64,000 nt of DNA from Candidatus Onthocola gallistercoris (GTDB lineage: Bacteria > Bacillota > Clostridia > Lachnospirales > Lachnospiraceae). The stretch is from assembly GCA_018715345.1 (NCBI GenBank), contig DVLT01000042.1, forward strand, positions 29,242 through 93,241, read 5' to 3'. Below, in pieces: positions 8,548 to 16,149 of this stretch. A program made the position numbers and the translations under genes. Numbering within the stretch: the first letter of the stretch is position 1; every line of letters begins with the position of its first letter. The notes under the pieces were generated by a model. It made no database searches, had not been told where the DNA came from, and was given only the letters and a program-made list of their open reading frames with translations.

Positions 8548-9019
8548 AAAGCAGTTTCAAAAAATTTTTTCCTGGGTCACAAAAAGCCCTGTCAGGGAAA
8601 AAGGCATACTTTTTTTAAATAAATGGCTGCCTTGGATTTTAGCTGTATTTTTCGGACTGTTTTCCATTTGGCGGATCTTTAGTGGTCAGGATGTGATCGC
8701 CTTATGGCTTCGTCCGGCCTTATGCTTTATCGTGGTGACCATATTCAGAAAATGTCTGAACAAGCAAAGGCCCTATGACAGGCTGGGGTTTAAACCATTG
8801 GCCGATTATACTCCAGGCAAAGGGAAAAGTTTTCCCAGCAGGCATACGGCCAGCGCTTTTGCCATTGCCCTGTCTGTCATGGGAGCCTGTTTTCCGGCGG
8901 GTATCCCATGCCTGGCGGCGGCTTTTCTGATAGCTGTCCTACGCGTTATATGCGGTCTCCATGATCCTCAGGACGTGGTGGGTGGTGTTTTTTTTGCATT
9001 GATTTTTGAAATTTTGTAA
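8540..9019 (+). CDS. PAP2 family phosphatase
   Basis: The 159-residue integral membrane protein carries the three acid-phosphatase signatures of PAP2: KCLNKQRP, FPSRHTAS and RVICGLHDPQDVVGG. Hydrophobic helices surround them. Members dephosphorylate membrane lipid phosphates such as phosphatidic acid or undecaprenyl pyrophosphate. The substrate cannot be read from sequence. It overlaps RNase G by eight bases and is the last gene of that operon. Confidence 0.85.
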   Translation: MTEKQFQKIFSWVTKSPVREKGILFLNKWLPWILAVFFGLFSIWRIFSGQDVIALWLRPALCFIVVTIFRKCLNKQRPYDRLGFKPLADYTPGKGKSFPSRHTASAFAIALSVMGACFPAGIPCLAAAFLIAVLRVICGLHDPQDVVGGVFFALIFEIL

Positions 9020-9120
9020 AATTTCTCAAAATTATCAGAAATCATTCCCTTTTTGTATCAAATATGTTATAATAATAGTGTTAAATCATCTGTTACCCAT
9101 TATACAAAGGGGGGTTATAT

Positions 9121-9729
9121 ATGCGTACAAATTATGTGATCACCATCGGTCGTGAATATGGAAGCGGCGGACGTGAAATTGCTGAAAAGCTTGCCAAAAG
9201 TTTGAATATTTCTTTTTATGACAAGAATCTGATCAACATTGTGGCCGAAAGAAGCGGCTATCGGGTGGAGATCCTTGACAAGGCGGACGAAAAAGCGGCC
9301 AATCCTCTGTTTTCCGGATATAATATCCCGCCTGGATTTGATGTGGGAACGATCAATGATAAATTGTTTTGGAATCAGTCTTCAGTCATCAAAGACCTGG
9401 CCCAAAAAGAATCCTGCGTTATCGTGGGAAGATGTGCGGATTATGTTTTAAGGGATATGGATAATGTATTAAATGTTTTTATCCAAGCGCCGATGGAAGC
9501 ACGTATCAACCGGATCATGGACAGATATCTAATCGATGTTCCCAATATAGCGAAGAAAGAAATACAGAGGGAAGATAAGATCCGCCGAAGTTATTATCAG
9601 TTTTATACGGATAGAAAGTGGGGCGGAAATCAGGGGCATCATCTGGTCATCGACAGCAGCGTGCTGGGTGTTGACGGAACGGTTGAACTTATCCGGACGA
9701 TGGCAAAGATGCGCTTCGATCTGGAATAG
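9121..9729 (+). CDS. cytidylate kinase-like family protein
   Basis: The 202-residue protein belongs to the AAA/cytidylate kinase-like family (PF13189). The start is TIGREYGSGGREIAEKLAK, a P-loop-like nucleotide motif, and a LID-like arginine-rich part (KIRRSYYQFYTDRKWG) follows near residue 160. A GGGGGG-type ribosome site lies upstream. It is distinct from the essential Cmk, and its substrate is unproven. It is transcribed alone, with a long hairpin downstream. Confidence 0.8.
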   Translation: MRTNYVITIGREYGSGGREIAEKLAKSLNISFYDKNLINIVAERSGYRVEILDKADEKAANPLFSGYNIPPGFDVGTINDKLFWNQSSVIKDLAQKESCVIVGRCADYVLRDMDNVLNVFIQAPMEARINRIMDRYLIDVPNIAKKEIQREDKIRRSYYQFYTDRKWGGNQGHHLVIDSSVLGVDGTVELIRTMAKMRFDLE

Positions 9730-9771
9730 ATGAAAAAAATGGAAAGGCATAAAGAGCCAGTAAAAGATAAT

Positions 9772-9807
9772 ATATTCCGGGGATCCGGTTGAGGGTCCCC
9801 GGAATAT
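9772..9807 (+). terminator. hairpin downstream of the cytidylate kinase-like gene
   Basis: The 12-bp arms ATATTCCGGGGA (9772-9783) and TCCCCGGAATAT (9796-9807) are a perfect inverted repeat with a 12-base loop. Only TT follows the stem, so intrinsic termination may be weak. The position, 42 bases after a stop codon, still suggests a transcript end. Confidence 0.5.
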
Positions 9808-9902
9808 TTGCCGCATATTGATCTGGTGGAGGAGCGGGATGGGATTTTCTTGAGGCAAACCGTACACGACAGATATTTTGTCAATATTTGCCCGATAGAT
9901 TC

Positions 9903-9931
9903 TTGACACGCGGCCGGACACATGCTACACT
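9903..9931 (+). promoter_or_regulatory. promoter of the rplU-prp-rpmA operon
   Basis: TTGACA (9903-9908), a 17-base spacer and TACACT (9926-9931). The predicted start, near 9938, coincides with the beginning of the L21 leader. Confidence 0.78.
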
Positions 9932-9936
9932 ATTTT

Positions 9937-9996
9937 AGTGTGCCGCACAGCGAGGTTTAAGCGTTTGCAGGAGCAGACCACCACAGCTGGCGAGTT
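9937..9996 (+). ncRNA. ribosomal protein L21 leader (5' UTR regulatory RNA)
   Basis: Between the promoter and rplU, the segment AGTGTGCCGCACAGCGAGG ... CCACCACAGCTGGCGAG resembles the Firmicutes L21 leader (RF00559), a structured mRNA element found upstream of rplU and thought to mediate autoregulation. The GTGCCGCAC start and the CAGCTGGCGAG end match my memory of that family. No covariance search was possible, so the identification rests on position and conserved strings. Confidence 0.7.
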
Positions 9997-10016
9997 TATT
10001 TATTAGGAGGTGCCAT

Positions 10017-10325
10017 ATGTACGCGATTATAGCAACAGGTGGTAAACAGTACAAAGTATCCGAAGGCGATGTGATCTATGTTGAAAAACTTGGCGCAGAA
10101 GCCGGACAGTCCGTTGTATTTGACCAGGTACTTGTTGTGGGCGGTGACGAGATGAAGATTGGCCATCCGACAGTAGAGGGTGCGAATGTATCCGCGACTG
10201 TTATGGACAATGTAAAGGGTAAAAAAGTCATTGTTTACAGATATAAGAGAAAAACTGGTTATCATAAGAAAAACGGCCACAGACAGGCGTATACAAAGGT
10301 TAAGATCGACGCTATCAACGCCTAA
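10017..10325 (+). CDS. rplU: 50S ribosomal protein L21
   Basis: The 102-residue protein is full length and begins [18 protein letters not shown], the L21 signature, ending in the basic [14 protein letters not shown] region that contacts 23S rRNA. An AGGAGG ribosome site lies seven bases before the ATG. It is the first gene of the conserved rplU-prp-rpmA operon, behind its own promoter and leader RNA. Confidence 0.97.
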   Translation: MYAIIATGGKQYKVSEGDVIYVEKLGAEAGQSVVFDQVLVVGGDEMKIGHPTVEGANVSATVMDNVKGKKVIVYRYKRKTGYHKKNGHRQAYTKVKIDAINA

Positions 10326-10330
10326 GTTTT

Positions 10331-10663
10331 ATGATTACAGTGACTGTTTTTAAGGACAGGCAGGATCGCTTTAAAGGTTTTTCTTCCAGCGGACATGCTG
10401 GTTATGGTGATTACGGACAGGATATCGTGTGCAGCGCGGTATCGGTACTTGTTATCAATACGGTCAATGCGCTTCAGTCTTTGACGTCGGATAATGATTT
10501 TGAACTGTATTCATCAGAGGAAACGGGCGATATACGGGTGACTTTCTCCCACGATCTATCGGAAAAGGGGGAAGTGCTCGTCAAAGCGATGGTGCTTGGC
10601 CTGCAAAGTATTCAAAACGAATATGACGATAAGTATATACGTGTGATCTTCAAGGAGGTGTAG
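10331..10663 (+). CDS. prp: ribosomal-processing cysteine protease Prp
   Basis: The 110-residue protein carries the catalytic His and Cys in GHAGYGDYGQDIVCSAVS. In Firmicutes Prp removes the short N-terminal extension of ribosomal protein L27, an essential step in ribosome assembly. Its position between rplU and rpmA is conserved, and the L27 downstream has the matching cleavage motif. Also known as YsxB/DUF464. Confidence 0.93.
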   Translation: MITVTVFKDRQDRFKGFSSSGHAGYGDYGQDIVCSAVSVLVINTVNALQSLTSDNDFELYSSEETGDIRVTFSHDLSEKGEVLVKAMVLGLQSIQNEYDDKYIRVIFKEV

Positions 10664-10666
10664 ACC

Positions 10667-10957
10667 ATGTTGAAAATGAACCTTCAGTTCTTCGCTCACA
10701 AAAAAGGTGTTGGTTCCACAAAGAACGGACGTGATTCCGAGTCCAAAAGACTTGGTGCGAAAAGAGCGGATGGACAGTTTGTTAAAGCCGGTAATATTCT
10801 GTATAGACAGCGTGGCACGAAGATTCATCCGGGTCTGAACGTGGGCCGCGGCGGTGACGATACATTATTTGCCTTATCTGACGGTATCGTAAGATTTGAG
10901 AGAAAAGGCAGAGATAAGAAACAGGTTTCTATCTATCCGGTAGCAGCGAACGAATAA
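10667..10957 (+). CDS. rpmA: 50S ribosomal protein L27 with cleavable N-terminus
   Basis: The 96-residue protein starts [20 protein letters not shown]. The [10 protein letters not shown] junction is the Prp cleavage motif, cutting after the second Phe, so the mature protein begins AHKKG and reaches the peptidyl-transferase centre. The start at 10667 is set by GGAGGTG six bases upstream. It is followed directly by an intrinsic terminator. Confidence 0.97.
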   Translation: MLKMNLQFFAHKKGVGSTKNGRDSESKRLGAKRADGQFVKAGNILYRQRGTKIHPGLNVGRGGDDTLFALSDGIVRFERKGRDKKQVSIYPVAANE

Positions 10958-10974
10958 GCATTGATAAAACAAGG

Positions 10975-11009
10975 CGACTTCAGATGTAACAGTTTGAAGT
11001 CGTTTTTTT
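10975..11009 (+). terminator. intrinsic terminator after rpmA
   Basis: The 8-bp stem CGACTTCA / TGAAGTCG (10975-10982 and 10995-11002) is followed by seven T's. Confidence 0.85.
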
Positions 11010-11054
11010 CTAGGAACAAACAATAGGATCAGGCTATGCCAGGAGGTGACAGAA

Positions 11055-12344
11055 GTGTTTGTTGATAAGGCAAAAATATATGTAAGGTCCGGAAAAGGCG
11101 GCGATGGCCATGTGAGTTTCAGACGAGAGCTTTTTGTACCGGCGGGAGGCCCCAATGGCGGCGATGGTGGAAAAGGCGGCGATGTGATCTTTGTGGTGGA
11201 TAAGGGACTCAATACCCTTTCGGATTTCAGACATATCCGTAAGTATGCGGCCGGCGATGGCCAGCCTGGAGGCAAGAACCGATGCCATGGATCCGATGGA
11301 GAAGATATCGTCATCAAAGTCCCTGAGGGAACGGTTATCAAAGAAGCGGAGACAGGACTTGTCATTGCCGATATGTCCGGAGACAACGACCGGATGGTTC
11401 TGCTGAAGGGCGGACGGGGAGGTAAAGGGAATCAGCACTATGCCACTGCAACCATGCAGGCGCCGAAATACGCCCAGCCTGGACAGCCGGCAAAGGAATT
11501 GACTCTTCTTCTGGAATTAAAAGTGATCGCCGACGTGGGCCTTGTGGGCTTCCCAAATGTGGGTAAATCCACCTTTTTATCTCGGGTGACCAATGCCCGT
11601 CCAAAGATTGCCAATTATCATTTTACCACCTTAAATCCCAATCTGGGTGTGGTGGATCTGGACGGAGCGGACGGTTTTGTCATCGCGGATATCCCGGGGA
11701 TCATAGAAGGCGCGTCCGAAGGCGTCGGTTTGGGACACGAATTTCTGCGGCATATTGAAAGGACACGTGTTCTGATCCATATCGTGGATGCGGCAGGCGT
11801 GGAAGGACGGGATCCCATTGATGATATCCGAAAGATACAAAACGAACTGTCAGCCTATAATCCGGAACTTTTGGATCGGCCTCAGGTGATCGCGGCCAAT
11901 AAGATCGATGCGCTTTATGAAGGGGCGGACGATGATGCCATCACATTGCTCAAAGAAGAATTTGAACCGGAAGGTATCCGGGTATTCCCTATTTCGGCAG
12001 TCAGCGGCGCAGGTATCCGGGATCTGCTCTATGCGGTCAGCCGGATGCTGAAGGAAACAGAGAGGGAGCCGATTGTCTTTGAACGGGAATATTTTCCGGA
12101 GGACATAGAGGAAAGTCTTCCCTATACGGTATCCAAATCGCCGGATGAAGAAAATGTTTATCTGGTGGAAGGTCCGAGGATCGAAAGGATGCTCGGATAT
12201 ACCAATCTGGAGTCGGAAAAAGGGTTTGATTTTTTCCAGAAGTTTATGAAAGATAATGGCATTCTGGATGAGCTGGAGGCATTGGGAATCCAAGACGGCG
12301 ACACGGTGCGGATATATTACCATGAATTTGACTATTATAAATGA
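11055..12344 (+). CDS. obgE: GTPase Obg
   Basis: The start is GTG at 11055, six bases after AGGAGGTG, giving the usual MFVDKAKIYVRSGKGGDG beginning; the GTG at 11046 overlaps the ribosome site. The protein has 429 residues: the glycine-rich Obg domain (1-158), the GTPase domain with P-loop GFPNVGKST, switch DIPGI and specificity loop NKID, and a C-terminal OCT domain (~350-428) typical of Gram-positive Obg. It acts in 50S assembly and stress signalling. It leads the obgE-yhbY-nadD-yqeK-rsfS run. Confidence 0.96.
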   Translation: MFVDKAKIYVRSGKGGDGHVSFRRELFVPAGGPNGGDGGKGGDVIFVVDKGLNTLSDFRHIRKYAAGDGQPGGKNRCHGSDGEDIVIKVPEGTVIKEAETGLVIADMSGDNDRMVLLKGGRGGKGNQHYATATMQAPKYAQPGQPAKELTLLLELKVIADVGLVGFPNVGKSTFLSRVTNARPKIANYHFTTLNPNLGVVDLDGADGFVIADIPGIIEGASEGVGLGHEFLRHIERTRVLIHIVDAAGVEGRDPIDDIRKIQNELSAYNPELLDRPQVIAANKIDALYEGADDDAITLLKEEFEPEGIRVFPISAVSGAGIRDLLYAVSRMLKETEREPIVFEREYFPEDIEESLPYTVSKSPDEENVYLVEGPRIERMLGYTNLESEKGFDFFQKFMKDNGILDELEALGIQDGDTVRIYYHEFDYYK

Positions 12345-12358
12345 TCAGGAGGATATAT

Positions 12359-12664
12359 ATGTATATAAAAACAAGCAAACAGCGGGCTTATCTGAAAAGT
12401 CTTGCCATGAACCTGAACCCCATTTTTCAAGTGGGAAAGGCCAGCCTGACGCCGGAATTGACGAAAGCTGTGGATGAAGCTTTGGCGGCCCGGGAACTGA
12501 TCAAGATCTCAGTGCTGCAAAACTGTGCCGATGATCCCCGGGAGATCGCTGAATATCTGGGTGAAAGGACCCATTCCGATGTGGTGCAGGTCATCGGCAA
12601 AAAGATCGTCCTCTACAGGGAAGGTAAAGATAAACATAAAAGGATCGAACTGCCGGGAAAATAA
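12359..12664 (+). CDS. yhbY: YhbY family (CRM domain) RNA-binding protein
   Basis: The ATG at 12359 has AGGAGG upstream; the ATG at 12341 lies inside the end of obgE without one. The 101-residue protein is a single CRM domain with LNPIFQVGKASLTPEL and the GxxG-like VQVIGKKIVLYR. YhbY associates with pre-50S particles, consistent with its place between obgE and rsfS. Confidence 0.9.
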   Translation: MYIKTSKQRAYLKSLAMNLNPIFQVGKASLTPELTKAVDEALAARELIKISVLQNCADDPREIAEYLGERTHSDVVQVIGKKIVLYREGKDKHKRIELPGK

Positions 12665-12676
12665 GGGATGGTCAAT

Positions 12677-13324
12677 ATGGGAGAACAGACTACAAACAAA
12701 AAACGCATCGGTATTATGGGCGGGACATTTAATCCGATCCATATCGGTCATCTGCTTCTGGCGGAAACGGCCTACAGGGAATACAAGCTGGATGAGATCT
12801 GGTTTGTACCCGCTTTTGATCCGCCCCATAAGGCTGGACAGAAGATCGCATCTTATCAGGACCGGGCAGAAATGACGGCGCTGGCCATAAGGGACATAGA
12901 GTATTTCCGCAGATCGGATATTGAAACAGAGAGAAGGGGCTATAGCTATACTTCCGAAACCCTGGCCCTCCTTCACGACAAATATCCGGAATACGATTTT
13001 TATTTTATCATGGGAGCGGATTCTCTTCTTCAGATCGAACAGTGGCATCAGCCGGAAAGAGTTTTAAAACAGGCTACCGTGCTCGCTTCGGGAAGAGGCC
13101 ATCAGCCTTTGGACAAACTTAGAAAACAGATGGACTATCTGTCGGAAAAGTATGACGCATGTCTGCATCTGATCCATATTCCCGAAGTGGACATTTCTTC
13201 CGCTTTGATACGGGAAAAAATAGCTTCCGGTCATTCTGTACGTTTTATGGTTCCGGAGGCGGTCTATCATTATATTGGAGCCCACCGGCTGTACGCAGAC
13301 GAAAAGGGGAAATGTTGTGTATGA
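12677..13324 (+). CDS. nadD: nicotinate-nucleotide adenylyltransferase
   Basis: The second ATG (12677) is favoured because AAGGG lies nine bases upstream, giving 215 residues. The nucleotidyl-transferase motif GTFNPIHIGHL is near residue 15, and the C-terminal SSALIREKI matches the SxxxR ATP-contact motif. It makes deamido-NAD from nicotinate mononucleotide. Its stop overlaps yqeK by four bases. Confidence 0.95.
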   Translation: MGEQTTNKKRIGIMGGTFNPIHIGHLLLAETAYREYKLDEIWFVPAFDPPHKAGQKIASYQDRAEMTALAIRDIEYFRRSDIETERRGYSYTSETLALLHDKYPEYDFYFIMGADSLLQIEQWHQPERVLKQATVLASGRGHQPLDKLRKQMDYLSEKYDACLHLIHIPEVDISSALIREKIASGHSVRFMVPEAVYHYIGAHRLYADEKGKCCV

Positions 13325-13911
13325 CAGAGAAGGATTTCATGCATATCCAGAAGGATATTGAAAAAAAGCAAAGCGCCTCCCGATTTGAACATACGCTCGG
13401 GGTACAGTATACCAGCGCTTGTCTGGCAATGGCTCATGGCGTTTGTGTGGAGGACGCCCGTCTGGCCGGCCTGCTGCATGACTGCGCGAAACAATTGGAT
13501 GACAAGACGCTGCTTAAAGAAGCTGAGAAATATCATCTGGATATGACAGACGTTGAACGTCGGCAGCCATACCTCCTACACGGGAAGGTTGGCGCCGTTT
13601 ACGCGAAAGAAAAATACCATGTGGAAGATCCGGATATTTTAAATGCCATAACCTATCATACCACCGGCAGGCCGGGTATGAGTATTCTGGAAAAGATCGT
13701 TTTTACAGCTGATTATATCGAACCCGGACGGGACAAGGCTCCGAATCTGAAAGAGCTGCGCCAAGAGGCGTTCCGGGATATCGATAAAGCGGTTTGGCTG
13801 ATACTGAAACAGACATTGTCCTATCTGGAAGGAGAGGGCGGCGATATTGACGGGATGACGCGGGAAAGCTGCCAATATTATGAACAGTGTGTCAGGAGGG
13901 AAAAAGCATGA
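13321..13911 (+). CDS. yqeK: HD domain phosphohydrolase YqeK (bis-tetraphosphatase)
   Basis: The ATG at 13321 overlaps the nadD stop (ATGA), giving 196 residues; a longer frame exists upstream inside nadD but the coupled ATG is better. The HD-domain metal ligands are seen as RFEHTLGV and LLHDCAKQL, with a third His in YLLHGKVGA. YqeK proteins cleave diadenosine tetraphosphate to ADP. The nadD-yqeK-rsfS order is conserved in Firmicutes. Confidence 0.93.
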   Translation: MTEKDFMHIQKDIEKKQSASRFEHTLGVQYTSACLAMAHGVCVEDARLAGLLHDCAKQLDDKTLLKEAEKYHLDMTDVERRQPYLLHGKVGAVYAKEKYHVEDPDILNAITYHTTGRPGMSILEKIVFTADYIEPGRDKAPNLKELRQEAFRDIDKAVWLILKQTLSYLEGEGGDIDGMTRESCQYYEQCVRREKA

Positions 13912-14273
13912 ATACATCGGAAAAAATGACAAAGATCGCCATAGAGGCTCTGGAAGATAAAAAGGGTAAAGATATCAAGATCATAGACATACGGGAAGTG
14001 ACAGTGATCGCAGATTATTTTATCCTGGCCAGCGGCTCCAACAGAAATCAAGTACAGACTTTAGCTGATAATGTGCGGGAATGTTTGGGACGAGCCGGAT
14101 ATGAACCGCGCCAGACGGAAGGCTATCAGTCCGCCGCATGGATACTTATGGATTATAATGATATCATTGTCCATATATTTTCAGAGGAAGACCGGCTTTT
14201 CTATGATCTGGAACGGATCTGGCAGGACGGTAAAGAAATATCTATGGAGGATTTTATAAACCAGGCAGAATAA
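13908..14273 (+). CDS. rsfS: ribosome silencing factor RsfS
   Basis: The ATG at 13908 overlaps the yqeK stop and has AGGAGGG upstream. The 121-residue protein has the Iojap fold signatures DIREVTVIADYFILASG, the Gln-rich helix after it, and DIIVHIFSEEDRLFYDLERIW. RsfS binds L14 and blocks subunit joining when nutrients are scarce. Last gene before an intrinsic terminator. Confidence 0.95.
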   Translation: MNTSEKMTKIAIEALEDKKGKDIKIIDIREVTVIADYFILASGSNRNQVQTLADNVRECLGRAGYEPRQTEGYQSAAWILMDYNDIIVHIFSEEDRLFYDLERIWQDGKEISMEDFINQAE

Positions 14274-14309
14274 GTATCAGAAATGAGAGGATAGGGCCAG
14301 AACAGAAAA

Positions 14310-14346
14310 CATTCTGAAAAGCAGGAGGCATTTCAGAATGTTTTTT
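14310..14346 (+). terminator. intrinsic terminator after rsfS
   Basis: A perfect 10-bp stem CATTCTGAAA / TTTCAGAATG (14310-14319 and 14331-14340) is followed by six T's. The A-rich 5' flank could let it also work on the lexA side. Confidence 0.85.
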
Positions 14347-14383
14347 CTGTCGGGTAAAAGTGCTATTGAAAACTTTTTGAAGA

Positions 14384-14998
14384 TCACATACCCATACGGA
14401 TCAGTCCAATGACCTTTCCGAGTATATCCACACGATCTACGATGATGGGATCCATGGCGTCATTCTCCGGCTGCAGACGGTAATGACCGTCTTCTTTATA
14501 AAATCTCTTCACTGTGGCGGAGTCCTCCACGAGAGCCACCACGATATCTCCGTTGTCAGCGGTGGGCTGCTGCTTTACGATGACAGAATCTCCGTCGTAT
14601 ATTCCCGCATTTACCATGCTTTCGCCTCGAACTTTGAGCATGAAGGTGGGAGCATTGGGAAGCATCTCTACAGGTATGGGAAAATAATCGATGATATTTT
14701 CCTGTGCCAGGATCGGCTCCCCTGCAGTGACAGTGCCGACGACAGGGATATTCGTCATCTCGCGGCGGGTAAGGGCAAACTCATCGTCAATGATCTCGAT
14801 CGTCCGCGGTTTTGTGGGGTCCCTGCGGATATATCCGTTGCGTTCCAGTGTCTCCAGGTGGGAGTGGACAGAAGAAGTGGACTTGAGATGTACAGCCGCG
14901 CAGATCTCCCGGACTGCCGGCGGGTATCCCTTCTCCAGTATCTGATGTTTTATATATTCAAGAATTTCTTTCTGTTTTGCGCTGATATCATGGCCCAT
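14384..14998 (-). CDS. lexA: SOS repressor LexA
   Basis: The ATG at 14998 is preceded by AAGGAG nine bases upstream, giving 204 residues; the longer frame crosses its promoter. The N-terminal winged helix (~1-65) is followed by the self-cleavage site Ala92-Gly93 (VGTVTAGEP), catalytic Ser127 (GESM) and Lys164 (SATVKRF). RecA-stimulated autocleavage induces the SOS regulon. The promoter carries a LexA-box-like site at 15052-15065, suggesting autoregulation. It is divergent from a YneA-like gene, the arrangement known from Bacillus. Confidence 0.96.
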   Translation of the reverse strand: MGHDISAKQKEILEYIKHQILEKGYPPAVREICAAVHLKSTSSVHSHLETLERNGYIRRDPTKPRTIEIIDDEFALTRREMTNIPVVGTVTAGEPILAQENIIDYFPIPVEMLPNAPTFMLKVRGESMVNAGIYDGDSVIVKQQPTADNGDIVVALVEDSATVKRFYKEDGHYRLQPENDAMDPIIVDRVDILGKVIGLIRMGM

Positions 14999-15025
14999 GA
15001 CAAACAACTCCTTATCTTTTCGTTT

Positions 15026-15054
15026 ATCATAACATAATCGGGAGAGAATTGCAA
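15026..15054 (-). promoter_or_regulatory. lexA promoter
   Basis: On the minus strand, TTGCAA (15049-15054) and TATGAT (15026-15031) are 17 bases apart. The -35 overlaps the LexA-box-like palindrome at 15052-15065, as expected for autorepression. Confidence 0.65.
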
Positions 15055-15065
15055 ACAAATGTTTG
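15052..15065. promoter_or_regulatory. LexA-box-like operator 1 (lexA side)
   Basis: CAAACAAATGTTTG is a near-perfect palindrome fitting the AAC-N4-GTT core of the Firmicutes LexA box, and it overlaps the lexA -35 hexamer. Confidence 0.6.
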
Positions 15066-15084
15066 GTTTTTCGCCGAAAACCCA

Positions 15085-15113
15085 TTGACAAAAGAACATC
15101 CGTTCGCTATAAT
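15085..15113 (+). promoter_or_regulatory. consensus promoter of the YneA-like gene
   Basis: A perfect TTGACA (15085-15090), a 17-base spacer and a perfect TATAAT (15108-15113). A strong promoter that needs repression, with a LexA box in its spacer. Confidence 0.85.
15094..15105. promoter_or_regulatory. LexA box 2 inside the promoter spacer
   Basis: GAACATCCGTTC matches the Firmicutes LexA core GAAC-N4-GTTC exactly, followed by G as in the longer CGAAC-N4-GTTCG consensus. It sits between -35 and -10, where bound LexA would block RNA polymerase. Confidence 0.8.
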
Positions 15114-15124
15114 AACACCATAGC

Positions 15125-15136
15125 AAACAGATGTTC
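15125..15136. promoter_or_regulatory. LexA-box-like site 3 near the transcript start
   Basis: AAACAGATGTTC differs from GAAC-N4-GTTC at one base and lies just downstream of the predicted start of the YneA-like transcript. It could be a secondary operator. Confidence 0.5.
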
Positions 15137-15156
15137 TATTGCGGAGGGATATGTTT

Positions 15157-15480
15157 ATGAAGCGTTTATTTACTGGTTTGGCTCTTGTTGCCGTTGTATT
15201 TTTGATATTATTATTGCCAGTCACTGCAGATCCGGATAGCGCTGTGGCGTCAGAAGTCAGCGCCGCATCGGATGAAGTCAGCGAAACCGTACCAGATAAG
15301 TATTTTATCAGTTATATTGTGCAAAGAGGGGATACCCTGTGGGATATCGCCGGAACACATATGTCGGATCACTATCCATCTGTGTACCATTATATCCAGG
15401 AGATTATGGAGAGTAATCATCTGGAGAGTACAGTCATAAAGACCGGACAGATGCTCATACTTCCATGTTATGATATCTGA
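15157..15480 (+). CDS. YneA-like SOS cell-division inhibitor (membrane anchor plus LysM)
   Basis: The ATG at 15157 lies eight bases after GGAGGG, giving 107 residues. A single membrane helix spans residues ~4-22, followed by a short acidic linker and one LysM domain at ~53-105 (YIVQRGDTLWDIAGTHMS). The same build, divergent from lexA and under LexA control, is seen in Bacillus YneA, which halts septation during SOS. Sequence similarity is mostly the LysM domain, so function is inferred from architecture, position and the operators. Confidence 0.75.
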   Translation: MKRLFTGLALVAVVFLILLLPVTADPDSAVASEVSAASDEVSETVPDKYFISYIVQRGDTLWDIAGTHMSDHYPSVYHYIQEIMESNHLESTVIKTGQMLILPCYDI

Positions 15481-15576
15481 GAGGGCTGTTCATCTATTTT
15501 GACGGCCTGTAAGAGTTTTGGAAAGATGAGGGATCACCACAAAACCACACGATTTTTGTCCGGTGTCACCTGAAAG

Positions 15577-15616
15577 ACAAAAGCTGCAGATAATTCCATA
15601 TATCTGCAGCTTTTGT
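15577..15616 (+). terminator. hairpin terminator after the YneA-like gene
   Basis: A perfect 16-bp inverted repeat: ACAAAAGCTGCAGATA (15577-15592) and TATCTGCAGCTTTTGT (15601-15616), with an 8-base loop. The stem ends in TTTTGTT. Confidence 0.78.
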
Positions 15617-15628
15617 TGCCCCAACCCC

Positions 15629-15657
15629 TTGAAAATCCATGTCGAATCCAGTATAAT
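15629..15657 (+). promoter_or_regulatory. promoter of the tyrS T-box transcript
   Basis: TTGAAA (15629-15634), a 17-base spacer and TATAAT (15652-15657). The transcript would start near 15664, about 485 bases before tyrS. Confidence 0.75.
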
Positions 15658-15663
15658 ATAGGG

Positions 15664-15982
15664 ACTGATATAAGGATAGAGATGTTCTGCTTATATTATC
15701 AACAGGAATATTCGACCAGCTATGATGGGAAAGAGTAAGGACAGTTGCAGCATGACAGAGAGTATCCGGCAGGTGTGAGGATATATGCGGGCTGTACTGA
15801 ATACATCCCTGAGCTTCTTTCTGAACTTCCACGAAGGGATATTAGGAAACGACGGGCGTGCCCGTTACAGCACAAAGGAATCTGCATTCCTGTCAAGGAA
15901 AAGCCTGTGAGGGTTTTTTAAATAAGAGGTGGTACCACGGATGGCCATTCGTCCTCTGTCTATATAGACAGAGGTTTTTTTT
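15664..15982 (+). ncRNA. T-box riboswitch for tyrosyl-tRNA, with terminator
   Basis: The T-box sequence AGGTGGTACCACGG is at 15927-15940. Its UGGU pairs with a tRNA acceptor end having A as discriminator, as in tRNA-Tyr. Stem I features include GAGAG and GGTGTGAGG near 15758-15780 and the specifier segment GAATACATCCCTGAGC, whose TAC (15802-15804) is a tyrosine codon. The terminator stem CCTCTGTC / GACAGAGG (15953-15974) with eight T's follows. Uncharged tRNA-Tyr should favour the antiterminator and read-through into tyrS. Exact 5' end is inferred from the promoter. Confidence 0.92.
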
Positions 15983-16149
15983 CGCTTAGGGAAGTTTTTT
16001 AAATCCCGATGGCGTAAGGCGTTCATGGAAAGATCGCATGGCGGCACAATGATGCGATCTGCCCCACAGAGAATCCCATCTAAGCGGGATTTTCCGTTTA
16101 TTTTATTCCACGGGAATAGCTATAAAAGTGAAGTGAGAGGAGATTATTG
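15983..16149 (+). other. second structured leader segment between T-box terminator and tyrS
   Basis: These 167 bases are noncoding and hold two further hairpins: AGATCGCAT / ATGCGATCT (16031-16039 and 16052-16060), and AATCCC / GGGATT followed by TTCCGTTTATTTT (16071-16100). A T-box leader usually runs into its gene sooner. The segment may add a second control step or stabilise the cleaved mRNA. No family was recognised. Confidence 0.4.

Noticed and set aside
9772..9807. Strong intrinsic terminator
   Set aside because: The stem is excellent but lacks a T-tract, so it is listed only as a hairpin of moderate confidence.
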